Assembly (NCBI GenBank): GCA_018064165.1
Contig: JAGOZV010000015.1
Location: forward strand, 1-9,906
Direction: 5' to 3'
DNA: 9,906 nt
From: Candidatus Saccharimonadota bacterium
Lineage (GTDB): Bacteria; Patescibacteriota; Saccharimonadia; Saccharimonadales; Saccharimonadaceae
Shown: one piece after another, positions 1-6,645 of the stretch
How the letters are laid out: each line of letters starts with the position of its first letter
Numbering within the stretch: position 1 is the stretch's first letter
Position numbers and translations under genes: made by a program
The notes under the pieces: model-generated
Seen by the model: only the letters and a program-made list of their open reading frames with translations
Told to the model about the DNA's origin: nothing
Database searches by the model: none

Positions 1-1212
1 CGAAAAATTATTAATTTATGGTGGCAGTTTTTTGTTGAAGAACGCAACGATATGTTTGGTGTAGACGCCGCAATTTTAATGAATCAAAAAGTTTGGCGGG
101 CAAGTGGCCACGTTGACACATTCGTCGACCCTTTATGCGAAGATGTTGTTAATAAGCGTCGGTATCGTACAGATCATATTTTAAAAGATGCTGGAATAAA
201 TGCAGAGGGTATGTCAATTGAAGAAATGGACAGAACTATTACCGAAAAGGGAATTAAAAGTCCCGATGGAAACCTATTAAGTAAATCTCGCACTTTTAAT
301 ATGATGTTTAAAACTCATGTTGGCGCTACTGAAAGTGAAGATAGCATCAGCTACTTAAGGCCAGAAACTGCGCAGGGAATTTTTACAAACTTTAAAAATG
401 TCGTAGACAGTTTTTACCCAGATATACCATTTGGTCTTGCACAGGTCGGTAAGGCTTTTCGTAACGAAATTAGTCCGCGCGATTTTATCTTCAGGAGTCG
501 TGAGTTTGAGCAAATGGAAATAGAATATTTTGTTCACCCAAATCAGTGGGAAGAAGCTTTTGACGAACTTCTTGCGGATGTCCATACTTTTTTTGATAAA
601 CTTGGCTTGCCAAAACATTTAATTCACGAGTTAGATGTTCCAGAAGCAGACAGAGCGCACTATAGTAAAAAAACTATAGATATAGAGTTTGACTATCCAA
701 TCGGCAAAGAGGAACTGATGGGTATTGCCTATAGAACAAATTTTGATTTGTCAAACATTCAGCGCGAAAGCGGTAAAAATATAGAATACATAAATAAGCA
801 AACAAAAGAGCGATTTTTGCCACATGTTATTGAGCCTAGTTTTGGTGTGGAAAGATTATTCTTTGCGGTTCTTTCTTCTGCATACAGGGAAGATGAAATA
901 AATGGACAGAAACGCATTTATTTAGCTTTTCCAGAAAATATTGCACCAGTGCGTTTTGCTGTCTCACCGCTTTTAAAAAATAAACCAGAGCTAGTAGAAA
1001 AAGCACAAGAGGTTTTTGTTCTTCTTAAGAAAAAATATGGCAACGTGTCATGGGACGATAATGGCAATATTGGCAAACGCTATCGTAGGCAAGACGAAAT
1101 TGGCACACCGAATACTGTGGTAGTCGATTTTGATACGCTAGAAGACGGTACAGTAACTGTTCGTAACCGCGACACAACCGAACAAAAACGTGTTTTAATT
1201 TCTGAATTATAA
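1..1212 (+). CDS. glyS: Glycyl-tRNA synthetase, single-chain bacterial type, 5'-truncated by the window edge
   Basis: This enzyme charges tRNA-Gly with glycine using ATP in the cytoplasm. The reading frame is open from base 1 and residues before the first ATG (base 52) already match the family (LWWQFFVEERNDMFG), so that ATG is internal and the true start lies upstream. The 403-residue fragment probably lacks a few dozen N-terminal residues. Class II motifs are visible: YLRPETAQG near fragment residue 118, the motif 2 region FRNEISPRDF with its arginine near 153, and motif 3 GVERL near 282. The last ~90 residues, from AFPENIAPVRFAVSPLL to the GTVTVRNRDT stretch, form the anticodon-binding domain. 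Family identity is clear, and it is the alpha-2 type rather than the GlyQ/GlyS two-subunit type. The stop is TAA and no terminator is seen before the next gene. Confidence 0.96.
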   Translation, partial: RKIINLWWQFFVEERNDMFGVDAAILMNQKVWRASGHVDTFVDPLCEDVVNKRRYRTDHILKDAGINAEGMSIEEMDRTITEKGIKSPDGNLLSKSRTFNMMFKTHVGATESEDSISYLRPETAQGIFTNFKNVVDSFYPDIPFGLAQVGKAFRNEISPRDFIFRSREFEQMEIEYFVHPNQWEEAFDELLADVHTFFDKLGLPKHLIHELDVPEADRAHYSKKTIDIEFDYPIGKEELMGIAYRTNFDLSNIQRESGKNIEYINKQTKERFLPHVIEPSFGVERLFFAVLSSAYREDEINGQKRIYLAFPENIAPVRFAVSPLLKNKPELVEKAQEVFVLLKKKYGNVSWDDNGNIGKRYRRQDEIGTPNTVVVDFDTLEDGTVTVRNRDTTEQKRVLISEL

Positions 1213-1214
1213 TT

Positions 1215-1242
1215 TTGCTCTAACATAGTAACCTGTTATAAT
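1215..1242 (+). promoter_or_regulatory. Promoter of the pilin-fusion gene, predicted leaderless
   Basis: A perfect TATAAT (1237-1242) is preceded by TG (1234-1235), making an extended -10. A partial -35, TTGCTC (1215-1220), lies 16 bp upstream. Only six bases separate the -10 from the ATG at 1249, so the usual start point falls on the A of the start codon. No Shine-Dalgarno sequence is present. The leaderless transcript is inferred from this spacing. Confidence 0.72.
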
Positions 1243-1248
1243 TAATCC

Positions 1249-2475
1249 ATGAAAAAAGCTTATGGTTTTACTATTATAGAATTACTCGTCGTAGTTTTTA
1301 TAATTGGAATTATAACTGCTGTAACAATTGTTTCGTATAGTTCAGTAACTAATAAGGCAAAAGGTACCCAGGTTACAGCGGCCTTAAAAGATATATCTAA
1401 TTATTTAGCGTCCGACTATATGACGAACGAGACATATCCGTCTTCAATCGACAGTATTATTAATACGGCAAATGGCGTTAAGGTTAAAGATAATATTTCT
1501 ACAGAATACAGTTACGATTCATCAAATAACTCGTATTGTTTAACTGCCCACGCTGAAGGTGTTGACTCTTTTGCGCACTACGTAACGAATGATGACACTT
1601 CGCCTAAGGCGGGCGGTTGCACGGGGCATCGGCTTACCGATAATCTTGTTGAAAATGGCTTAGGAGAAAAGGGAAGCAATGTTGGCTTCACTAATTTTGA
1701 TTTTACTTCTGCAGACTCGCCTCCTGACGCAAGTGGGTCTTTAGTGGCAAAAACTGGTTCATATGTATTTTACTGTGGTTCTCAAAAGATTCCTATAAAT
1801 GTAAATAATAAATATAAAATTAGTGGTTGGGCTAGGCAAACTGTTTCTGCTGTAACTACGGCTACATGGTATTTTGGCCTATGTCCGTATGATGCTGACG
1901 GTTTACTCATTGGACCATCTAATTATTTATTTCGACCGGGTACTACAACAACTCTTGCACAGCCATTAAAAACGGGTGACACAATTGTAAAATTAACCAA
2001 CGTGTCTAGTTCTTGGTATAATACAAACGATACAAATACGCATAACCGCTCTTTTATTTTTTGGGGCTACACCGATGGCAAAGGAAAGCTTTGGCCACCA
2101 GAAACTTACTCTCGTAACCCTTGGTATTCAAATATGTGGAATGGCGGATCTACGAACGTGAACACAACCAATAATACAATAACTTTGAATAAACCATGGC
2201 CTGGAGGTAATTATCCAGCAGGGCACCCAGTAAGTAATGGGTCGGCTGGTAGCACGTACATGTATTCGGCCGCGGCGGCAAGTTTAACACCTGCTACTTG
2301 GAAGAAATGGACATCTGGTAATATAACTGGAACTGTAACCGGCCTTACAAGTGCAGGAAGCAGCTTTCCAATCTCAGCAGAGTCTGCAAGTGTACTTATT
2401 GGCATAAATGCTAGTTCTCCACCAGCCACTTCACGGCAAGCAGTGGGCGGTATAGATTTCTATCAAGTTCAATAA
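1249..2475 (+). CDS. Type IV prepilin with a large C-terminal beta-rich domain (possible tip adhesin)
   Basis: The 408-residue protein starts with a class III signal: a six-residue leader MKKAYG, the cleavage site G|FTIIE with Glu at mature position +5, and a hydrophobic helix to about residue 30. Prepilin peptidase should remove the leader and the product should join a type IV pilus or pseudopilus. Residues 1-128 look like a small pilin domain closed by C97 and C124 (SYCLTAHAEG ... AGGCTGHRL), a plausible disulfide. Residues ~132-408 are an extra Thr/Ser/Asn/Gly- and aromatic-rich region, starting NLVENGLGEKG and including ISGWAR, LKTGDTIVKLTNVSSSW and HPVSNGSAGSTYMY. This resembles jelly-roll or lectin-like modules of surface and phage-tail proteins. 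The domain call is by eye and its ligand is unknown. Most pilins are 120-200 residues, so this is an unusually large one. The gene follows glyS by 36 bp and has its own promoter. Pilin identity is firm; an adhesin role is inference. Confidence 0.88.
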   Translation: MKKAYGFTIIELLVVVFIIGIITAVTIVSYSSVTNKAKGTQVTAALKDISNYLASDYMTNETYPSSIDSIINTANGVKVKDNISTEYSYDSSNNSYCLTAHAEGVDSFAHYVTNDDTSPKAGGCTGHRLTDNLVENGLGEKGSNVGFTNFDFTSADSPPDASGSLVAKTGSYVFYCGSQKIPINVNNKYKISGWARQTVSAVTTATWYFGLCPYDADGLLIGPSNYLFRPGTTTTLAQPLKTGDTIVKLTNVSSSWYNTNDTNTHNRSFIFWGYTDGKGKLWPPETYSRNPWYSNMWNGGSTNVNTTNNTITLNKPWPGGNYPAGHPVSNGSAGSTYMYSAAAASLTPATWKKWTSGNITGTVTGLTSAGSSFPISAESASVLIGINASSPPATSRQAVGGIDFYQVQ

Positions 2476-2484
2476 GCTTATCCT

Positions 2485-2513
2485 TTGACATCACCCCTAA
2501 AACTTCATATAAT
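2485..2513 (+). promoter_or_regulatory. Consensus sigma-70 promoter of gap and the downstream operon
   Basis: TTGACA (2485-2490) and TATAAT (2508-2513) both match consensus exactly and are spaced 17 bp apart. The start point should fall near 2520, giving a leader of about 25 nt that carries a strong Shine-Dalgarno sequence. This is the best promoter in the window and suggests high constitutive expression. The TTG of the -35 box also opens a longer in-frame ORF, which is not a believable translation start. Confidence 0.9.
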
Positions 2514-2532
2514 AGGATTAAGAGAAAATCTT

Positions 2533-2541
2533 AAGGGAGGG
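2533..2541 (+). promoter_or_regulatory. Shine-Dalgarno site that fixes the gap start
   Basis: AAGGGAGGG lies three bases before the ATG at 2545 (AGGAG-like core about 6-9 bases away). It selects MGKIRVAINGFGRIG as the N-terminus, exactly where the GAPDH Rossmann fold begins, and rules out the 20-codon upstream extension. The same 12-base string TTAAGGGAGGGC recurs before the gene at 9350. Confidence 0.85.
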
Positions 2542-2544
2542 CGA

Positions 2545-3567
2545 ATGGGTAAAATTAGAGTTGCTATAAATGGTTTCGGTAGAATAGGCCGAAATGCTTT
2601 TAAAATTGCTCAAGAACGCAACGATATTGAAGTCGTAGCAGTGAACGATTTAACATCGGCCGAAGATTTGGCCTATCTTTTAAAATACGATAGCAATTAT
2701 GGTACGTATGCTGGCGAAATTAAAGTTGAAAAAAATAATTTAATAATTAACGGCAATGAAATAAAAATTTTAAAACAAGCAGATGCAAAAAAGCTACCAT
2801 GGAAAGAAATGGGCGTAGAAGTAGTTCTTGAATCTACCGGAAAATTTACAACTTTCGAAAAAGCAAAAGACCATCTGGAGGCAGGCGCTAAAAGAGTCGT
2901 TATTTCTGCACCAAGTGAAAGCCCCCAAATTGACACGCTAATGATTGGTGTTAACGATGACAAAATAGAGTCTTCTAGTCTTGTTGTTAGTAATGCAAGC
3001 TGTACGGCTAATTCAGTGGCGGCTGTGCTTTCTATTCTTGATGAAGAGATTGGCGTAAAAAAATCTATGCTAACAAGCATTCATAGTTATACTTCAGATC
3101 AGCCATTACAAGATGCGCCTAGCGACAATTTACGATATAGTCGAGCAGGTGCAAAAAACTTAGTGCCAACCGAAACGGGGGCAATTAGTGCTACGGCTAA
3201 AGCAATCCCTTATTTTAAAAATAGGCTTGAGGGGCTAGCTGTTCGCGTGCCTGTCTCGAATGTTTCCATCAGTGACTTAACTATATTATTTGAACGAAAA
3301 GTAACGGTGACAGAATTAAATGATTTATTCAAAAAAATGGCAGACGAGCCTTTTTACAGGGGGATAATTGGAGTAACAGACGAGCCTTTAGTGAGTACCG
3401 ATTTTATTGGTAATAGCTACTCAGCAACGATAGATCTATCGCTTACAAAAGTTGTAGATGGTGATTTAGCAAAAATAATGATTTGGTATGATAACGAATG
3501 GGGATATAGCAATCGCTTGGTAGAGTTAGTCGCCGACATTGGTCGAGACTTGCACCGAAGGGGCTAA
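2545..3567 (+). CDS. gap: Glyceraldehyde-3-phosphate dehydrogenase, type I
   Basis: This enzyme oxidises glyceraldehyde-3-phosphate with NAD(P)+ and phosphate to 1,3-bisphosphoglycerate, the energy-conserving step of glycolysis. The 340-residue length is normal. The NAD-binding motif INGFGRIGR is at residues 8-16 and D35 in VNDLT favours NAD. The catalytic C153 lies in SNASCTAN (usual form SCTTN) and its partner H180 in TSIHSYTSDQ. DNLRYSRAGAKNLVPTETGA is the substrate-phosphate loop and WYDNEWGYSNR closes the C-terminus. The start is set by the Shine-Dalgarno site and by alignment to the fold. The gene heads a plus-strand run of pentose phosphate genes, so its product can use the triose phosphate made by transketolase and transaldolase. 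Cofactor choice is inferred from residue pattern only. Confidence 0.97.
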   Translation: MGKIRVAINGFGRIGRNAFKIAQERNDIEVVAVNDLTSAEDLAYLLKYDSNYGTYAGEIKVEKNNLIINGNEIKILKQADAKKLPWKEMGVEVVLESTGKFTTFEKAKDHLEAGAKRVVISAPSESPQIDTLMIGVNDDKIESSSLVVSNASCTANSVAAVLSILDEEIGVKKSMLTSIHSYTSDQPLQDAPSDNLRYSRAGAKNLVPTETGAISATAKAIPYFKNRLEGLAVRVPVSNVSISDLTILFERKVTVTELNDLFKKMADEPFYRGIIGVTDEPLVSTDFIGNSYSATIDLSLTKVVDGDLAKIMIWYDNEWGYSNRLVELVADIGRDLHRRG

Positions 3568-3579
3568 ATTGCTTATACT
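3550..3579 (+). promoter_or_regulatory. Putative internal leaderless promoter for the rpiB-family gene
   Basis: TATACT (3574-3579) stands six bases before the ATG at 3586, the same spacing as for the pilin gene. A weak -35-like TTGCAC (3550-3555) lies 18 bp upstream, inside the end of gap. The 18-base gap between genes has no Shine-Dalgarno sequence, which argues for leaderless initiation or coupling to gap. The -35 match is poor, so support is moderate. Confidence 0.5.
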
Positions 3580-3585
3580 AATATT

Positions 3586-4035
3586 ATGATAATTTACTTA
3601 GGAAGTGACAATAGAGGCCATTATTTAAAAGAGAATATTTTTGCTTATTTGTCTAAACATAATTACAAAGTTCGCGAAATTAACGGAACTGATCAAGATG
3701 GGTCCGATGAATATCCATATATTTCCCATATGGTAGCACTAAAAATTATTGGATCAGATTCAAGTGACGCCAGGGGCATTTTAGTGTGCGGCAGTGGACA
3801 GGGTATGGCAATGACTGCAAATCGTACGGCTGGAGTGCGAGCGGCCATAGTTTGGGACGCTTACGAAGCAAAAATATCTCGAGACGAAACAAACAGCAAT
3901 ATTTTGTGCTTGCCAGCTCGTGAATTTGAAGACAACCCTGAAGCTTGGCAGGGAATAATAGAAACCTGGCTTTCCACTTCTTTCTCTAAAGCACCACGTT
4001 TTAAGCGCCAAATCGCGCAAATGGATGAAATTTAG
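3586..4035 (+). CDS. rpiB: RpiB/LacAB-family sugar-phosphate isomerase, probable ribose-5-phosphate isomerase B
   Basis: RpiB interconverts ribose-5-phosphate and ribulose-5-phosphate. The 149-residue protein has the family outline: IYLGSDNRGHYLKE at the N-terminus (D8), the anion-hole and catalytic Cys region ILVCGSGQGMAMTANR (C68, G69, G71), GVRAAIVWDAYEAKISR, and a C-terminal RFKRQI. Several expected histidines are missing. The His that follows the N-terminal Asp in E. coli RpiB (CDHVG) is N9 here. The ring-opening His of the SRQHND motif is replaced (SRDETN, E101 at that column). The GGRHQQR histidine is F in PRFKRQ. The fold assignment is strong, but these changes leave room for another aldose or ketose phosphate as substrate. 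Position between gap and an epimerase supports a pentose phosphate role. The next gene overlaps or directly abuts it. Confidence 0.88.
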   Translation: MIIYLGSDNRGHYLKENIFAYLSKHNYKVREINGTDQDGSDEYPYISHMVALKIIGSDSSDARGILVCGSGQGMAMTANRTAGVRAAIVWDAYEAKISRDETNSNILCLPAREFEDNPEAWQGIIETWLSTSFSKAPRFKRQIAQMDEI

Positions 4036-4681
4036 TATGGCAGTTATAGCACCTTGTATTACGGTAGAAACAGACGAGCAATACAAAGAAGCAGTCGAAA
4101 GGCTTAAGCCTTTTGCTCAGCGTGTCCACATAGATACTAGCGATGGCGAATTCGCTCCAACTTTTTTAACCCCTCCGGAAAAAATGTGGTGGCCGGAAAA
4201 TTGGCAGGTAGATATACACGCCATGGTACAGCGTCCAGCGGAATATGTAGATCGTTTAATAGCGTTAAAGCCTAATCAGATTACTTTTCATGCAGAAGCA
4301 GACGGCGACCTATTGGCGGTTTTAGATAAAGTAAAGCAAGCTAGAATTAAAGCGGGCATTGCGTTATTAAGGCCAACTGTTCCTTCTACGGTTAAAGATT
4401 TAATTGAGAAGTCCGATCACGTATTAATTTTTAGTGGAGACTTAGGGCATTATGGCGGAAAGGCCAGTTTAATGCAATTAGAAAAAATTAGATTAGTAAG
4501 AAACATTAGTCCTCAGGTAGAAATTGGCTGGGACGGCGGAGTAAGCGTAGATAACGTATTTACCTTATCTCAGGGCGGCGTAGATGTATTAAATTCTGGG
4601 GGCGGCATTTCAAACTCAGATAATCCAACGGCAACGTATCAAAAAATGGTTAGCGAAACTAATAAAAAAGGAATATTTTAA
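4025..4681 (+). CDS. rpe: Ribulose-phosphate 3-epimerase-like TIM-barrel protein
   Basis: The family interconverts ribulose-5-phosphate and xylulose-5-phosphate. The 218-residue protein shows IAPCI at the first strand (usual IAPSIL), RVHIDTSDGEFAP, VDIHAMV and IGWDGGVSVDN. Together these give the metal ligands H35, D37, H65 and D170 in the expected order. Two phosphate loops are unusual. The loop-6 motif NPGFGGQ is replaced by a GDLGHYGGKA stretch (residues 138-147), and the last loop reads NSGGGISNSDNP instead of GSAIF. It could therefore be a divergent Rpe or a relative acting on another ketose phosphate. Two starts are possible: ATG 4025 overlaps rpiB by 11 bases, while ATG 4037 (MAVIAPCI, 214 residues) follows the rpiB TAG by one base. 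Neither has a clear Shine-Dalgarno sequence, so translation is probably coupled to rpiB. Confidence 0.86.
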   Translation: MKFSMAVIAPCITVETDEQYKEAVERLKPFAQRVHIDTSDGEFAPTFLTPPEKMWWPENWQVDIHAMVQRPAEYVDRLIALKPNQITFHAEADGDLLAVLDKVKQARIKAGIALLRPTVPSTVKDLIEKSDHVLIFSGDLGHYGGKASLMQLEKIRLVRNISPQVEIGWDGGVSVDNVFTLSQGGVDVLNSGGGISNSDNPTATYQKMVSETNKKGIF

Positions 4682-4693
4682 AGAGGTAATACA

Positions 4694-5575
4694 ATGGGTG
4701 AGCAAAAAAAGTATTCAATTGAAGAAATTGAGCAAAAAGCTAATAATATACGTAAAAGTATTATATCTATGCTAGAACAAGCAGGCAGTGGACATAGCGC
4801 TGGTCCTTTAGGTATGGCAGATATTTTTGCTGCCTTATATTTTAATGTAATGCGCCACGACCCTTCAAATCCAGATTGGGAAGATAGGGATGTTCTATAT
4901 TTAAGTAATGGGCATACTGTGCCGGTTCAATATGCTGCTATGGCAGAAAGCGGTTATTTCGATAAATCCGAGCTAACTACCTTGCGTAAACTTGGCAGTA
5001 GACTGCAAGGTCATCCAGAAAGAGGTACTTTGCCAGGGATAGAAGCAACTAGCGGACCTCTTGGTAGTGGTCTTTCGCAGGCTGCAGGCTACGCCTATTC
5101 CTTGCAATATTTAGATGATATTTCAAAAACAAAACACCGAACGGTATATGTAACAATGGGCGACGGCGAATTAGACGAAGGTAATATTTGGGAAGCGGCT
5201 ATGTTTGCTGGAAAATATAAATTAGGTCATTTGGTGGGAATCGTAGATAGGAACAATATTCAAATTGATGGTACAACTGAAGACGTGATGCCGTTAGACA
5301 GTCTACGAGCTAAATGGGAAGCCTTTGGTTGGCATGTTATCGAGCAAGACGGACATGACATCACCGGATTAATAAGTGCATTAAATACCGCACGAGCAAT
5401 TACTAACAAACCAGTAGTAATTCTAGCCTATACTATCCCTGGAAAAGGCGTCGATTTTGTGGAATTCGACTATAAGTGGCACGGCATTCCGCCGAATAAA
5501 GAGCAAGCAAAAGAGGCGTTAGAAAAACTTCGCACACTTGATGGAAAAATTATGTATGAAGGAGCAGGTTTATGA
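4694..5575 (+). CDS. tkt: Transketolase, N-terminal half (thiamine diphosphate-binding subunit)
   Basis: Together with the next gene this forms a two-subunit transketolase that moves two-carbon units between sugar phosphates. The 293-residue protein carries the PP domain: GSGHSAGPLG with H34, LSNGHTVPVQYAAMAE with H74, LQGHPE with H107, and GPLGSGLSQAAG. The diphosphate/Mg motif is GDGELDEGN (D157) followed about 30 residues on by VDRNN (N187). It ends after the linker-like WHGIPPNKEQAKEALE, just where the PYR domain begins in full-length enzymes. AGAGG stands seven bases before the ATG, and the gene starts 12 bases after the epimerase stop. The stop codon TGA overlaps the next ATG (ATGA). 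The break is a clean domain-boundary split with its own start and ribosome site, so it is not a frameshift. Confidence 0.95.
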   Translation: MGEQKKYSIEEIEQKANNIRKSIISMLEQAGSGHSAGPLGMADIFAALYFNVMRHDPSNPDWEDRDVLYLSNGHTVPVQYAAMAESGYFDKSELTTLRKLGSRLQGHPERGTLPGIEATSGPLGSGLSQAAGYAYSLQYLDDISKTKHRTVYVTMGDGELDEGNIWEAAMFAGKYKLGHLVGIVDRNNIQIDGTTEDVMPLDSLRAKWEAFGWHVIEQDGHDITGLISALNTARAITNKPVVILAYTIPGKGVDFVEFDYKWHGIPPNKEQAKEALEKLRTLDGKIMYEGAGL

Positions 5576-6567
5576 GCTACGAATTAGTTAACGATTTAAA
5601 TGAAGAAAATCTTATTAAAGAGCCGATCCGAGCAGGTTTTGGTCGTGGTTTGAAAAAGGCGGGTGACGAAGACGAAAGAGTAGTAGCTTTAACCGCCGAT
5701 TTAACAGACAGCACACAGATTACTTTGTTTAAAGAAGCTCATCCAGATAGGTTTATTCAAGTAGGCATTGCTGAACAAAATTTGGCTACAATTGCGTCTG
5801 GTTTGGCGCATGCGGGAAAAATACCATTTGCTTCTAGTTATGCGGCATTTAGCCCTGGTAGGAACTGGGAGCAAATTAAAACCACTGCTAGCTTAAATAA
5901 TCAACCAGTAAAAATTGTTGGCAGTCATGCTGGCGTAACCGTTGGCCCCGATGGCGCCACTCATCAAATGCTAGAAGACATAGCGTTAATGCGCGTTATT
6001 CCGAATATGGTTGTAATTGCCCCTGGTGACAGTATTGAAGCAGAAAAAGCTACATTGGCGTTAGCGAAAGATTCTAGACCTGCATATTTAAGGCTTGCCC
6101 GAGAAAAATCTCCAGTTTTCTCAACAGAGAATTCTCCATTCGAAATAGGCAAAGCATATGTTCTAAAAGAGGGTCACGATGTAACTTTAATTGGCACAGG
6201 CACTCTAACTTATCAATTTTTGAAAGCTGCCGAAATTCTAGCGCAACAAGGTGTAAACGCGGAAGTTGTGCACGTACCTACAATTAAACCGCTAGATGAG
6301 GAAACGATTTTAGAGAGCGCTCGTCGTACTGGCCGCGTAGTAACAGGGGAAGAAGCACAACGTGCTGGTGGGTTAGGCGGAGCAGTATCCGAGCTTCTAT
6401 CGGAAAAAATGCCAACCCCAGTTTATAGAATTGGCATTTATGATAGATTTGGTGAATCGGGTGAACCTTACGAATTAATGAAGCACTTCAGATTGTTGGC
6501 CCCAGAGATAGCTGAAGATGTGAAGAAATTTGTTAACACAACCCCCAAATATCACCAAGGTTTCTAA
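5572..6567 (+). CDS. tkt: Transketolase, C-terminal half (pyrimidine-binding and C-terminal domains)
   Basis: This is the partner subunit of the preceding gene. The 331-residue protein has the PYR domain with the catalytic glutamate E68 in QVGIAEQNLA, the FASSYAAFSPGRNWEQIK stretch, and THAGVTVG-like GSHAGVTVGPDGATHQ with H131 for substrate binding. It then has the C-terminal transketolase domain from about residue 200 (VTLIGTGTLTYQFLKAA, GLGGAVSELL, DRFGESGEPYEL). AAGGAG lies seven bases before the ATG, inside the end of the first half, and the four-base ATGA overlap implies translational coupling and 1:1 synthesis. The two halves total 624 residues, slightly shorter than typical one-chain enzymes of about 660. 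The split form is known in archaea and many CPR bacteria. 1-deoxyxylulose-5-phosphate synthase is related, but the gene partner and motifs fit transketolase better. Confidence 0.95.
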   Translation: MSYELVNDLNEENLIKEPIRAGFGRGLKKAGDEDERVVALTADLTDSTQITLFKEAHPDRFIQVGIAEQNLATIASGLAHAGKIPFASSYAAFSPGRNWEQIKTTASLNNQPVKIVGSHAGVTVGPDGATHQMLEDIALMRVIPNMVVIAPGDSIEAEKATLALAKDSRPAYLRLAREKSPVFSTENSPFEIGKAYVLKEGHDVTLIGTGTLTYQFLKAAEILAQQGVNAEVVHVPTIKPLDEETILESARRTGRVVTGEEAQRAGGLGGAVSELLSEKMPTPVYRIGIYDRFGESGEPYELMKHFRLLAPEIAEDVKKFVNTTPKYHQGF

Positions 6568-6588
6568 AATATTTTGACAAAGAAGTAA

Positions 6589-6610
6589 CCCCAGACTTTT
6601 AGGTCTGGGG
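6589..6610. terminator. GC-rich hairpin between convergent genes, probable bidirectional terminator
   Basis: CCCCAGAC (6589-6596) and GTCTGGGG (6603-6610) pair perfectly over eight bases around a TTTTAG loop. The hairpin sits 21 bases after the transketolase stop and 24 bases beyond the stop of the convergent minus-strand gene. The plus-strand side is followed only by a broken T run (GCACTTTTA), and the minus-strand side by TTACTTCTTTGTC, so neither tail is classical. Position makes termination likely. Confidence 0.65.
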
Positions 6611-6634
6611 TGTGCACTTTTACCTGGGTGGAGT

Positions 6635-6645
6635 TTAAGCTAAGC
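6635..6645 (+). repeat. 11-bp direct repeat, copy 1 (left flank of the small gene)
   Basis: TTAAGCTAAGC occurs here, covering the stop codon of the minus-strand small gene, and again at 7202-7212. The pair brackets the whole small-gene module including its promoter. It could be a duplicated insertion target or a deletion endpoint, but 11 bp in AT-rich DNA can also arise by chance. Confidence 0.5.

Noticed and set aside
2485..2544. Upstream in-frame extension of gap beginning with TTG at 2485
   Set aside because: The TTG is the first half of a perfect -35 box, the extra 20 residues do not match GAPDH, and the strong Shine-Dalgarno site points to ATG 2545.
2697..3080. Minus-strand ORF of 127 codons within gap
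   Set aside because: It is fully antisense to the conserved GAPDH coding sequence and has no recognisable motif or start signal.
5573..5575. UGA recoded as glycine, as in Gracilibacteria/SR1
   Set aside because: UGA occurs only as the terminal codon of the transketolase N-half, all genes use GGN for glycine, and no conserved glycine is encoded by TGA.
6574..6602. TTGACA at 6574-6579 as a promoter for a transcript leaving the transketolase end
   Set aside because: The hexamer 17 bases downstream is TTTTAG, a poor -10, the next feature is a hairpin, and no plus-strand gene follows.
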